Assembly: GCF_037975245.1 (NCBI RefSeq)
Contig: NC_092569.1
Coordinates: 13,972,501-14,036,500, forward strand
Source of the DNA: Apostichopus japonicus
Taxonomy: Eukaryota > Echinodermata > Holothuroidea > Aspidochirotida > Stichopodidae
Direction: 5' to 3'
Length of the DNA stretch: 64,000 bases
The translations under genes were made by a program, and so were the position numbers. The notes beneath the pieces were generated by a model. It had not been told where the DNA came from, did no database searches, and worked only from the letters and a program-made list of their open reading frames with translations. Below are positions 51,329 to 63,440 of this stretch, one piece after another. Every line of letters begins with the position of its first letter. The stretch's first letter is position 1.

Positions 51329-53763
51329 GTAAGTGCCTTTCATTATGATATACAAAATATATTGAACCGTAATTGCAGTGGAAAAATGCGATAATAGACA
51401 TATTTGTGAGGTATGCATGAATTATCTTCGACAGTAGTTAACGCAAGCTTAGGGCAAGTTGTTTCGATAAGCATATCAAAATATGCAAGAAATTGTAATA
51501 ATTTCATTCTTATAATTATGTAAGAAATGTAAGCATATCCACTCAGCACATAGTCGTAGCTATGAACCTGGCAAAATCATTACTTCCTTCACGTTAACAG
51601 TTACTAAGTTCACCTTAATATCTTAATCTTAGCTTAGACATCATATTTTGTTTATCATATCTGCAACCGACAAACCTATACTGGATATAAAGTAATTCGG
51701 TGTCATATGTACAGTATACCGAGTACATTGTATAGTAACACATGTTACACATGTAACACATGTAACGACCATGTTTCTAAGGCACTGCCAGACTTTTGTT
51801 GTCAGACTTTTGTTGGTGTCTGCGAAATTTACATATTCACCACGGTATTTTACACAGATGTTGAACAAGTGATTCGGTCCGTCTGCATTTACTCAGTATT
51901 TTTAAACATTGGCAACACCCTACGTAATCAATAAAATCATTCTTAAGTCAGTTGACATCTATATGTTATAACACAGGTTCACTGCAGCTACAGCAAATCA
52001 ATGTTCATCATTGAATTCCCATATGACCGACCTTCATCGTTGGCACTGTATCATATTTTTACATCCTCATTTATATGCTCATTAACACATGACACTTCAA
52101 CCCATTAATTTCTATTATTATCTCATAGATACCGAATTGCGCTTACAAAAACTAATTTAAGCTTATATCAGACGCGGTAAATCTACCCTTGGTAAAAGTC
52201 TGACAGTATTATGAAGGTATTTTATTACAGTTAAGTCATTGTCCATTCATAATAATGAAGTTTTAAGAGGCTTTTGACAGACGACCGATACCGGATGCCT
52301 TGCTATAATATTTTTCGAACGACAACGAAACTGTATAGGCTAATATATATATGAGCATATATGAGGCGATTCTGAATTACAATAAACGTGGTCAGTTTTA
52401 TATTACGACAGTAAAGGCTTCAACTTATCAATCAAAGGAAGTTCATCGTAACGACCCACATTCTGATACATAAATTACAAAATACACATCTTTTCAGATC
52501 GCGATTGGTAATGGATTGTATTCTTTTTTTGCAAAACTAAAGAATTTCAACCAAAGTTAAAACGTCCATTGGTTGAATCATTTCAAAGTCAATACCGTCT
52601 ACAGCTCTTGTAAATGTATAGGTCCTTAGTATTATCGTGGAAGTTATCAGTCAGTATTAGGCCTACCGATGTGATTTTTATGGGGTTTTTTTTAAATGTG
52701 TTGAAGTTGTAATATATCTGACCAATATTTGACTTTCTATAGCCTATTTGGTAGCAGTATATTGCTGACATATAAATAAACAATGTTTACGTATACAAAA
52801 AAATGTTTACGTATAATAAAAAGAACTTTTCTACGTATAAATAAGCAATGCTAGTCCTCAGGCGTACTTCGACCACATAATTAATGAAATTGCATGAATA
52901 ACAGAAAACAGGCCAATCACATGCGTAATACGGGGAGCACTAAACTGGTAACTATGGTGAATTAATAGAATGAATTTTCGTTGTACATATATTAATGTAG
53001 CCTAGTGTTATAAAACACTATTATCCGCATAGCATTGGATGTTGTTGTGTAAACTGATATACTTTTATACGGAAAGTTCCATAACACTACGCGGCATATG
53101 CTTGTAGTATAGTGTGACAACATCCATTCCAAACATTATCATTGACAAGATGTCAGACATCATTTTCATGTTAATAGAACTGTAACATCAAAGTATACTT
53201 GCTATAAAAGTTTAAATCTAGCTTGAAAACATACATTTTTTTTCTCGAATTTCATTCGCTTAAAGTTACGGTATGTTATAAACATTGCGCTACCATGTTA
53301 TTAACACTATTACTTAACATATAGAAGTAAACATACGGATGAATACATAAGAGAAAAATAAGACGAAAAACGCTGTTTTCTTTAATGCAGAAATTCACCC
53401 TATTATATTCTTTCATACCCAAATCTGCTAACGCTGATTCATATCACAGTATTCTCGCTTCTCCAGAAAACAGAACAGATACATAGGCTATACACGGTCT
53501 TAGTCAAAATGCCTAGAAGAACATACACTAGAAAAACATGCATAATAAAGTAGTACCGGTAGTTTCATAACTAATATAATTTATCGGCTACATACTACAT
53601 GCTTTATGGATTCCCATCTTCTATTGCCCGCCATATAACATTCACAGGTGTTTCGTACCCCTGAGGGTTACATATTCTTGTCTTTTGAATTGAGTTGCGG
53701 CCTCGTTGAATAACATTCCGCTGCGAATGTTCAAGGCTCTTGTCTCATTTGCATATTACATAG

Positions 53764-53920
53764 GTCGCTGCGAGCGGGTCTTTTCAGGAGTTCAAACGGC
53801 TTTACGACAAAGATAACAAGCGACTGAGTTTTCGTGACGTCAATGGGGCGCTGGCTATCCACCATGCAGCTGGTGGAGGGAATGTGGAAATTTTGAGATT
53901 CATCCTCGAAAAGGGAACAG
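53764..53920 (+). CDS. TRPA1-like gene, exon 2 (first ankyrin repeats)
   Basis: A 157-nt exon between TATTACATAG and AACAG|GTAGGG, phase 0 to 1. It encodes VAASGSFQEFKRLYDKDNKR, then LSFRDVNGALAIHHAAGGGN and VEILRFILEKGT. The last 30 residues are an ankyrin repeat (D-x-x-G-x-x-x-x-H-x-A-A-x-x-G-x-x-x-I-L-x-F-I). GxxxEFxRLYxxDxxRL is typical of the start of invertebrate TRPA1. No further exon of this gene is found before the window ends, so either the next intron exceeds 10 kb or the gene is incomplete. Confidence 0.75.
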
Positions 53921-56900
53921 GTAGGGTACAGTTTTGTATTTTGTAATATATATACTGGTTTCCATTTATAATATAGTGTCGGCCGGATTGTTGTGTAATG
54001 GAGGTTTGCATAAGAAAGATACATCGAAAAAGTTGATGTGTAGTTCATCCTTATGTTGTGTGATACTACAGATAACCCTTGACCTTCACTTCTGTTCTAA
54101 GATCTAAGAAACGTCAGTGATTTCCTACGCAGGAATATCTTAATGTATACACACAGAAAAACCTTAAACATTCAATATATTACGTTGACTAGAGATTCTA
54201 GAATTTCTAGGTTACGTTTATTTTATTGTCACGCTCGATTTGCCCCGTGGCTTTTTGAACGTCTCCTTATTTTCCAGAAAATTGAATCCGCTCAGCCTCG
54301 ACACGATTCCCTCAGGGATATCGTATCAAAAAAGTTAACACCTCCATAAGCTGATCTGTGAATGTCAATTAAGAGGCTTATCTAGCGTGACCTAGGAATG
54401 TGACATTAATATGAAAAAATATACTTGTTTTTGTTGATACGTTTTAATGTTTCCCTCCAACAGAGACTTAGGATCCATCAATTTGACAGTGTCGCTTTGG
54501 TCTGTTACATAAATGACGTAACATATTAATACCATACCGGAATAATGTCACACTATATCCTATTAAATAATGTATGGTTTGTCGTTAAGGGAGGAGCAAT
54601 ATTTGTAGCGAAATTAAATCGCCAAGTTTCCTACATTTGCACGGATTATCTTCCATCTGTCCATCGGTTTCCATAAACTTAAACTTAGATCCGCAAATTT
54701 GTTTGTATAAACTCATTCCATTGTTTAATGAAAATTAATTGAAAATAAGCACTACCCTTATCTGTTTGGTTGCTAGCTCAAGGAGCAAACGAGGACAGAC
54801 AAATCAGAATATCTGCCAATCAATCATAGGCAGTATTAATGCTACAGAGACGAGGAAACGTTCAAGGCCTTATTTCCTAAGTCTCGAAGCGAAGTCCATT
54901 GGCAAATCCACTCTCGCACTATTCTCTGTGGCAGAATAACAAACTTTTTGGGAGCAATATGCATCGGTTAGGACTATTTCCGGAATATGATTGGGAGATG
55001 GGAGTTGGGGGGAAAGAATTGGTTTTGACGTAGGTGATGTTGATTAATTCTATCAAGGGCGTCGAAAACCATTATATCCTTTCAGGTCTTGCGTTAAATC
55101 ATTAAATCGGTCGTTTATATGGACCAGAATATGTAAAGCTATACAGGGATGGCTCAAGATGGATGAATCTGGGACGTAGCATGGCGAAGAACCGATAGGG
55201 GCAGATAATCCATCACAAAACTACCTCAAAAACACTCAAGGAAGTGAATCTTCTGACGTTCGCAAATGCGATTGTGATTAAGTATTTTACTGAGATTGGT
55301 GGATTTTTCTTTTAGGGAGGGGGTGAGGGGGTCAAATGGGCACTTTTAGAGTGTTATTTACAAGAAAACATTAACAACAAACGACACTCAGTGGCGGCAC
55401 CAGCCAATGCAATCTGGGGAGGGGCCAACTAGGGGACAAGGGCTATTTTGGGGATCCAAATTATAACACTGATATGGGGCAGTGGCATAAGGGGAGGGGG
55501 TCCCCCCCCCTTGTGAATATCTCTACAAATAAAGTGACTTAGACGCAAGATGGTGCTATCATTTGACAATTTTTCACATTAATGCTTTGCATTGGAAGCT
55601 TTTTCTAATACAAATGTCTAGCATAGTTCTGTATATTTTGGATAAGTAGCAGATCTGATTGGTGGAGACTGGGGCGGGGGGATGGAAAATGCGTGGGGTG
55701 AATTTGCCCTCATGCGCCCCACCCTGAACACTTCAGTAATAACAAATTGGGTACTTCTAATCTAAGAAAGGGGACATTTTCTTGTACATCTTTCAAAATT
55801 GAGAGGGCATGTTTCCCCTGTGTTTACCATGGCCCCGCCGACGTTTAAATTAAGTTACACTGCAACCCAAATCTGTGCCCCAAAATAATTAAATCTATTT
55901 AACAACAACCAAAATTAAGGCATTTAGAACATTCGACTTTAATCTAATATACTTGTTATGTGGCGTTAATGCATATGTGGTCATAGTCGCCGCGTTCTGG
56001 ACACCTCTTAGAAAAACAGCCTAAACTGGGTACTATATTTACCACGTAGAACTGATTAATTTGCACACATACAATTATTTTCTTTGTCTCAACGATTCAT
56101 TAAGATAATTAAGGTGGAGAAGAACGACTGCAAAGCAGGAAATGTTGTAATTAGTTTGTTATCATTAAAATCTAATGCATCGAATGATAAGTATTATAAA
56201 CAGTTTTTTGTTTAAACCTGCTAACAAAAGCTCGAACTCAATTATCTTTATGGTACCATTACATGCTAACGACCAATGCATCAATTCACTTCATAGTCGT
56301 TTACCCTGAATAAGAGCTAAATGCTATCAGATCATATTCCCCTTACATCCAGCAATCAGCGAAATGAGCAGCTAATAATGTCATCCAGAATGATATATAA
56401 TCCACATCCTGAAATATATGTCGACATAGAAACGTTTATGTTACTACTGTAAAAGCGGTGTACGCACGATGACACGTATCACGTTTTACGTGTCAGTTAT
56501 ACAGTATGAACATCTAGGCTTAAACAGCCAGTTGGGACAATTTCCTAAAATGTTAATAACTCTCTAAACTGTACTCCGATATCATGCTCTCAAAGCACTG
56601 CTATTGACAGTACAAACAGTTCTTAACTTTGATCTGATAGAAACATGATATTCATACTACTCGTACTGACAAAACGAGTGCTCCGAAGCGGGACATGACA
56701 CTACAGTATAGCAAAACATGGTGAGTTTAAAGAGCAACATCGTGAATATTAATATATCCATATAGAGTTCTACAGTTTGAGCGCCATGAAGACGGTATGC
56801 GTACAAATATACAAGAGATACTCGGAATTTTAATGGATTTTATAAACTGATTTCCAAATAACATGTACGTAAGCTGGCAATGTACAACATTAATGATTAC

Positions 56901-59900
56901 TTCAGTCACGTAACAACTTAAACCAAGTCGGCCCTCAGATCAGTCCAAATTGTAAACAGTTCAATGTTGATGTTTTTGTTGTTGTTTTTTGTTTTAGAAA
57001 TTTCATATCAACAAGAAGGCTGCCAAGCATACATTCGTCCGTGACATTACGCAGTGTAAATATGTTATGATGTCAAATTGCAAAAGTCTGATATTGTCCT
57101 ATTAAACTCCGTGTTGATTGTATGGATCTAACACGGAGTGCTCAGTGGTAAACTGTAAGTTACACGGTCATTTTGGGTTACCGAACTTCCATTCTTCAAA
57201 GTTTACATTCAAAGTAGCATTGCAACGCAACCTATCACAGTATCATCAAAGGTCTAATATGTGTTTAAGTTAGTTTTGTGTCTCATGTCAGGCAAACTCT
57301 TAAGATAATAAGTAGCTTTCAAACGACTTTCAAGTCACGTGATTAAACCCATACTCACCGCCAGTATAAGTAACCGTAATGTAAACGACGCAACACTATA
57401 GTGCAGGTGATGTACGCTATCATAACGATGCAACTCTGATCATGCGCAATTCAGTTTGAAAACGTCGAAACAGTGTTGTTTTTCTTACACATATAATCAC
57501 TATGAAATCGTTTGTTGATATAATTAATAATGTCATAACAAAGACACAAAACATACGGTTGGCGTACCTATGGCCAAATCTTACATAAAATGTTTAATAG
57601 TGTTTTACTGCAGTTCCCATGCGTATCATTTGCGACAACATGTTACGATACAAATCGAAACACATTGCAACACGTGGATTTAATCATCAGTGTTAGTATT
57701 CATTGTCCCATAGAACTACACATAACATATAGTTAAAGTGTCTAACTGTACTTACCCTAATAGTATTGTTTGAAATGTCCATTTTCTATTTGTGTAACCT
57801 AATAAACAGCGTACGTCTTTTCTGACTTCACTTCTTTGTATTAATACTATTACTTCTTTTTTCATACGTATATATTATGATAAAAAGAGCTTTTTCTTGC
57901 ACATTTCATTACTATAGCTCAGTGATCGTTTATTAAGATCCCCTAGCATCTTGGTTATATTTTTCTGTTCGCTTCGTTCACAGTTTATTGTTGTGCGCTT
58001 CTTAGCTAATATCATCTGGAATTATTGTTCTCAAATTTTGAACCTTGAACCTAAGCTGCTTGGGCGCCGCTAAGTTCCACCTGCCACGTACCACCTGATA
58101 AAGGTTGCCCCTACCATTCGATTGATCCCTTTTGAACCCCCCCCCCCCACCTTAACACTAACGATTTCTTAACAAACGTTATGCCCTATGCAGGAAACCA
58201 AGTCTGTCGACTGTACCTCATCATTACCGGCTTTGATTTAAAGTCAAACATTTAGGATAACCCGTTCAATAATTTGTTTGCAACAAGGGCGCAAAAATTA
58301 TCAATTCAATAGGTCTAACGTCAGAGGTCAAAGATCGAAAAGCCTAAAAAGTTGGTGTTTAGCTTTTTTTCTGCTTGTCAACATGTAGGAAAATGCCATT
58401 TAACCACACGATATGTAGAGAATGAGGAGACAAATACTAGAATATTCTTTTTGGGATGTTGAGCGTTGGGTTGAAATGACAATGTAGGTCAGAAGTTAAA
58501 TTAACACAAATTTAATGCCTTGCATGAAACAACAGTGGTTTGGTAACATCGTTTTCTTCTAAACCTTAATATAAACTATACGTTGAGAAACTGGATTTCA
58601 GACTATTAAAAAAGATGGCAACCAGATCCATTAACAAGTCACCCAAAATCACTTCCATCATGGACGAGATGAGATCTGCAACTCCGTGAAATTGCCATCT
58701 TTGTTCAAATTTCCGTCATCATCACGTCTCATAGAAATGCTTATATCAAATGAACAATAAGAGACTGTAAACATAAAATTACAAAATAAAACGAAAAATA
58801 AGGAGATAATTCACTTTAATATTTTTTTGTAGGATGATATCCGGTAAACTTGCAAAGTTAACAGCAAAAATGTTATTTCTAAGAACAGACGATCGAAGTC
58901 ACACGTTGTTTATTTCCGGTACTAGGTCTTGAGTCCGACTATATTTGTATTAAACAATAATTCCATTAACTTTGCGCATGCGTTGAAGATAACTATTTTA
59001 ATGATGAGAAAGGGAAAAGCCATGCAATGTTGTATTCAAAGAGTACAACATATATGTTTCCTTGTTTGAAAGTAGCAACTTAAGCCGTTTTCGTTAAGAT
59101 ATTGTAAATTAAATTTGAAAGTTTGACTCTCTAGCCACGGTAACTACAGTATATATGAATTTAACTACATACACATAACGCAGAACGCGAATTGGGCACC
59201 ACCATATTGCTTCTTTTTTTTGTAGAAACTAATATGAGAAAATCAGTTGCGAAAAAATCATCTTCCTGGGTTCTCATTCTTTTGTGGTTCTTTTTATTAC
59301 CTCGGATTATTGTTATATGTAAAAGCAGGACAAAATCTGACCTGAAAATATTGCAAAGAAAACACAAACAATGAATTCATTACACGAAAGGTTTAAACAA
59401 ATTACATACATTCAACTTCAATTGAAGTGGATTCCAGATTTTTAATTATTCTTTTGCACTTCGTTTTTTTTTTCTTTTAACTTTGATGTTATTTGAATGC
59501 AAAAACTGAAAACCTCATGATTGAAACAATTATTGAAAGCCGACTCCCCGATTTTTACTGTTACGGCGTCATTCTACGTACAGGTAAGTACAACACAATC
59601 TCCTCATCAACTGAAAAAAGTCTTCTCCCAAATTTTCCGATTCCGAGGAAATGAGCCTTCACCTCTCAGAACATTCGTAAGCTTTGACGAAAATTATTTT
59701 CTTGAGGAAGAAGGGAAGGAAATATTTTTCGAGGGTGATGAAGATGTCGGTGTTTTGCCTTATTAATTTGAACCCCTTGCAGAAGAATTGTAAAACGATC
59801 CCGATGGCCGAGACATGTTGCGGCCGATGGAAGTCCCCGAGCAGAACGGTGGGACTATCCTGAACCGAAACTGGTCGGTTGAGCATAAAGAAAACCCCCG

Positions 59901-60029
59901 TTATTAAGACAATAATATGATTTATATTTACTCTAATGTCGATGATCCTGCTACTTAACTTCGTAGCAAAGCTTCTAGAGTTTTGTTACTTACAGTGCAA
60001 GGAAATTGTGCAATCCTATAGTACTACAC
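53921..60029. other. Long stretch without a recognised exon
   Basis: Presumably intron 2 of the TRPA1-like gene or intergenic DNA. I searched by eye for ankyrin-type exons following a phase-1 donor and found none. Frames at 54739-54939, 59192-59374 and 59521-59766 have no recognisable content; CGTACAG followed by GTAAGTAC at about 59576-59590 looks like a good donor but has no supporting frame. C-runs at 55501 and 58139 are low-complexity. Confidence 0.45.
55388..55842. mobile_element. Possible degraded hAT-like remnant
   Basis: CAGTGGCGGCACCAGCCAAT at 55388 resembles common hAT termini, and CCATGGCCCCGCCGACG near 55842 could be the decayed opposite end. A second CAGTGGCATAAGGGGAGGGG lies at about 55482. 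No target-site duplication is preserved. Confidence 0.3.
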
Positions 60030-60300
60030 TCTAAGAAAATATGGTTCCACATAGAACCAAAACTGGTTCTTGGACTTGTCCCGTATGCAGAACCTTCAAT
60101 GGTTCTTTCCGAGAACCCTTTTCATGATGGTTCTAATAAGAACCCTTTGAAATGGTTCTCGAAAGAACCATAAAAGGTTCTTTCATTTTGTCCCGTATGC
60201 AGAACCCCTAAGGCTCTACCGAGAACCTTTTCAAATATGGTTCCCAGGGGAACCCCTTTGAAATGGTTCTCACAAGTTCTTTGGAAGGTTCTTACTTTTT
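60030..60300. repeat. GGTTCT/AGAACC palindromic cluster
   Basis: About 20 occurrences of GGTTCT, AGAACC or close variants alternate in both orientations. The longer phrase TGTCCCGTATGCAGAACC occurs at about 60077 and 60189, so two copies of a roughly 115-120 bp unit are visible. Similar GGTTCT-rich repeats are known as dispersed elements in animal genomes. Confidence 0.8.
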
Positions 60301-61180
60301 ACTGTTCACAGAAGCCATGAAGACCAGAAAATAGTATTAAGTTGCAGCTATTGTGAGATGTGTACAATTTTTGCTTACAATAATGTCAAAAGTCTGATGA
60401 TGTTCTGTCAACTTGCAAATAACTTTATTCACTTTAAAATTCAGCAAACCACGAAACAAACAAATCTTGTCAATTATCTATTGCATGAAATATCAATTAG
60501 ATTCAAAATGCTGAAATACAATCAAAAGACATCATCTTTCGTCATATCACAACAACTTTGTGATTTACATCCAAAAATTGTAGAATGAGCTGATATACAA
60601 TGTGGAATTATTCAATCTCTTAACAGTTCTCTGAGGAATGCAATGTTGGGATTATGCCAAATGCTGCATGCTTTGTACATGCACAATCATGAAATACAAA
60701 CTAAAGAATAACTCAATAACAACTGCACCACACTACAAAATATTCAAACATCCAAGTGCATGTAAGTGAAATTAATCGGGTGAAACAATGTGTTCTCAAA
60801 GACTTCTCCTACATTTACTATAAGCTGTGTAGTGGTCACTTACTCATCCCTGCTAATTCGACTAGTATATTGCGATTCAGTGTGAATAACTGATATTACA
60901 ATCCCACCTACAATTTCTGTGACCAACACTGAAAGCTTTGATGTATGTCGTTCTGGCTTATCTTGTAGCAGTTACCTTATACCTCAATGGAATATACATA
61001 TTTCCAGCACTCCTATAGGTATTCAGGGCAAGGTAATCATTCTATTCACCTGGTGAAAAGGTTAACCACTCAGTGGTTCTTCTGACTTTATAGGCAATGT
61101 AATGTTGTTCAAATGCTTCTGCCATCATTATGCAGCTGCAAATAAGCCACATATTACAAGAATATAAGATATACTTGACT
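60301..61180. other. Unassigned sequence
   Basis: AT-rich, with short frames only. No recognised exon or repeat. Confidence 0.45.
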
Positions 61181-61470
61181 TCAACAAATAAATGGGATTT
61201 CTTCTTCATGAAGCAACTCAACCACAAAGCAATCATTATGCTCCTCAGCTTCAGGTTCTTGTGAATGCCGAGCATTGTGGCAACGACGGATATGTTTTCT
61301 GTAAGATCCCATTTTGCGATATTGCTTTGGGGAGCCGTCAATTCGACACCTCAGTATGAAGTTGGCTTGATGTGCATGAGCTATTTCGAGGTGTCGACAT
61401 AGCTTCTGCAGTGAGAAAAAAATGCCTTTGACGAGTACCGCTGCAAAAGTCACATTCATATGGAATATGC
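61181..61470 (-). pseudogene. C2H2 zinc-finger segment, frameshifted
   Basis: On the minus strand one frame gives HIPYECDFCSGTRQ and the next gives FSLQKLCRHLEIAHAH, together a C2H2 finger split at a 7-T run (about 61409). A second finger, LRCRIDGSPKQYRKMGSYRK with HIRRCH, has Ser where the second Cys is expected. The pair resembles N-terminal fingers of an animal family (xCxxxGCxKxFxxxxxYxxHxxRxH) that often accompanies the C-terminal region seen at 61492-61740. The frameshift may be a sequencing error, but the lost Cys points to decay. Confidence 0.55.
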
Positions 61471-61491
61471 ATTGTGCTGTGGAAATTTGAT

Positions 61492-61740
61492 TCAGATCAA
61501 TGCAGAAAGCAGTCGCAGTATTGGAGTTGGTATTTTTGGCCCCTCATCTTCTTTCTTGATACTCATTATGTAACGTTGTAGGAATCCCAGGGTGTTGGCC
61601 GCCTCTGGAGGGGACTTGATCCCATGCGCATAGTACACGGCCATCAAGAGTACCACTCCATACCAGATGCTGGAAATCACATGACAGACTTGTGATCCTT
61701 CGGCCCATACAGAGATGGCATCAGGTTTGATGGTACTACA
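61492..61740 (-). CDS. Terminal exon of an uncharacterised, mobile-element-like family
   Basis: Read on the minus strand after a GTGCTACAG acceptor-like site at about 61741, 82 codons run to a stop at 61492. Key part: SSIWYGVVLLMAVYYAHGIK, then SPPEAANTLGFLQRYIMSIK, ending ILRLLSALI. A hydrophobic helix followed by YP/PPxAxxTLxFxQRxxxxI and a Leu-rich end matches the last region of a large, uncharacterised animal protein family found beside C2H2 fingers. Function unknown. Confidence 0.5.
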   Translation of the reverse strand, partial: CSTIKPDAISVWAEGSQVCHVISSIWYGVVLLMAVYYAHGIKSPPEAANTLGFLQRYIMSIKKEDEGPKIPTPILRLLSALI

Positions 61741-62661
61741 CTGTAGCACTTAAACTGGTGATGGTGACACTATCTCCTGAAAAAGGAAATAATAGATAAC
61801 AATTAGAGTACACTGACATATTTTTGACCACAAAAATTCCATTGTTAACTCTGGGACTGTCTGATGTGTCAGAGTTATGGTGGTACTATTTTTTTTCAAT
61901 AGCTGCAGGCAATTTTGTGCCAAACTTATGTGAACATTTTGTAGGTATCGGCACTCGGCAGAGTTAGTAAAAAAAAACAATATACAAGTGAAAACTAAGC
62001 GGCTGATTCACATCTAAAGGCAGGACTGTTTGGGATTTTGAACGCAACTGCACGGTTAAAGTGAATATTGACACTGTCAATCCGTGTCAATGTGTATTTT
62101 CTAATGGTAGTGATTACATTTCCCCATATACTGTGTTTTTTCCTTTTTTGGTTCAAATTCCAGTGTCTACACTGTATGTATTACAAGGGTAGAGCACATT
62201 GTTAGTAACGGCGGCCTCCGTGTGAGAAGTCAGACCATAGATCGGGGTCCAGACCTCTGAAGGGGAGGGGGGGGGGTTTCACTTCGCATACCCGATCACA
62301 GGATACTCCCTAATTGCCGGGCTGTTGGGAGCTCAGTGATGCACTCTTCTGCTATCTCTAGAACACAAGGAGTCTGACCATGAGTGTTCCAGGAATACAT
62401 TCGCTATCAGCTGCCAGAGCGGGTACTCAAGCTATACTGTATAATCATTGACCATTGTCAGGTCCTTTAGTTGGCTGGGGTCAAGCCTCACAATGCCAGA
62501 TGCAGCCCTCCTTGGCATCCTGAAGATACGAGCCTTATACTTACAATAGACAATCTGTGATCATTCCTGAAGAACTGAGAGTTCCAAAATGACATAATCA
62601 ATTGAATACAGGCACACCTTAAATGTTAAACAGCAGCAACAACCTATCTGCTCCTGGACAA

Positions 62662-62948
62662 ATGGTCATTTTCACAGTAAAGGGTGTAACTTTGCGTTTT
62701 AAGACCTTTTCGTCAGTAGTGGCCTCATGAAGTGACACAATTCAAGGACACTTTGCCACATGATAGCTTGTCAGGACATTCACAACTATTTTCATACTTT
62801 ATGATGTAGTTTAAGCTTCAGAAGTAGTTTTCCCTGATAATTAAGATATTTACGTACATGATTCTGGTGGAAATGTTTGTGACAAATCATGTTGAAACTT
62901 TGGTGTCAGAGTGCGTCAATTAACACCCTTTACTGTGAAAATGACCAT
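62662..62948. mobile_element. Small inverted-repeat element (MITE-like), 287 bp
   Basis: The 26 bases at 62662-62687 (ATGGTCATTTTCACAGTAAA then GGGTGT) are exactly reverse complementary to 62923-62948. No coding capacity lies between. No convincing target-site duplication is visible beyond the arms, so the superfamily is unassigned. Confidence 0.8.
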
Positions 62949-62965
62949 ATACAAGAGGAACTTAC

Positions 62966-63061
62966 CTTCTTGTCCGAAACATACAAGAACCCAGGCTTCT
63001 CGTCGAAGATGTACGGTAGAGCCATCAAAGCGACAGAATACTCCAGGTCTGTCAATAAAAC
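62966..63061 (-). CDS. Internal exon of the same minus-strand family
   Basis: On the minus strand CAATCTTAG precedes and AAG|GTAAG follows 96 nt that are open in phase 0: VLLTDLEYSVALMALPYIFD, then EKPGFLYVSDKK. The two splice sites, the multiple-of-three length and the ALPYxxxEKPxxL pattern, which recalls a mid-region of the family whose C terminus is at 61492-61740, support a real exon. Upstream exons are not visible; a LINE fragment occupies the next few hundred bases. Confidence 0.5.
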
Positions 63062-63208
63062 CTAAGATTGGAAAATAAAGTTCTGTATTACTACATTGTG
63101 TTATAAGTGTTATAAGGCAGCAGTCATAATCAGACAATGAGCAATGTTGTGAGAGGTTTGTACCACCATGGTACAATGTATGTATGTGTCTTTGCATTGC
63201 GGTAACTG

Positions 63209-63440
63209 ATGGAGAAATACAGAGAAGGCCAAAGACAGCTGCAGCGTATCTTCATAGATCTGGAGAGAGTGCCCCAAAGCGAAGTATTGAAATGCCCAAA
63301 AGAGAAAGAAGTACATCCGGCTGATAAAGGATCTGTACGAGGGCAACCTGACCCAGGAGAATGTACCGCGAGAACCATAGATGCATCTGCCGTCACTGTC
63401 GGAGTCCACCGAGGCTCAACGTTAAAGACCGCATAACATG
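63209..63440 (+). pseudogene. LINE reverse transcriptase fragment, frameshifted
   Basis: EKYREGQRQLQRIFIDLERV with PQSEVLKC matches the palm start of non-LTR reverse transcriptases (Y-R-E-x-Q-x-x-L-x-x-x-F-I-D-L-E-K-A-Y-D-R-V-P), but the KAYDR block, with one catalytic Asp, is missing. KYIRLIKDLYEGNLT follows in another frame and VGVHRGSTLK, a decayed VGLHQGSALSP motif, in the first frame. The deletion and frame changes show a dead copy. Confidence 0.8.

Noticed and set aside
55388-55842. A second intact hAT element
   Set aside because: Termini are only roughly similar and no 8-bp target-site duplication could be found; listed as a low-confidence remnant only.
59521-59766. 81-codon acidic frame
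   Set aside because: No recognised domain; a strong donor-like GTAAGT lies inside it, so the continuous frame is unlikely to be an intact exon.
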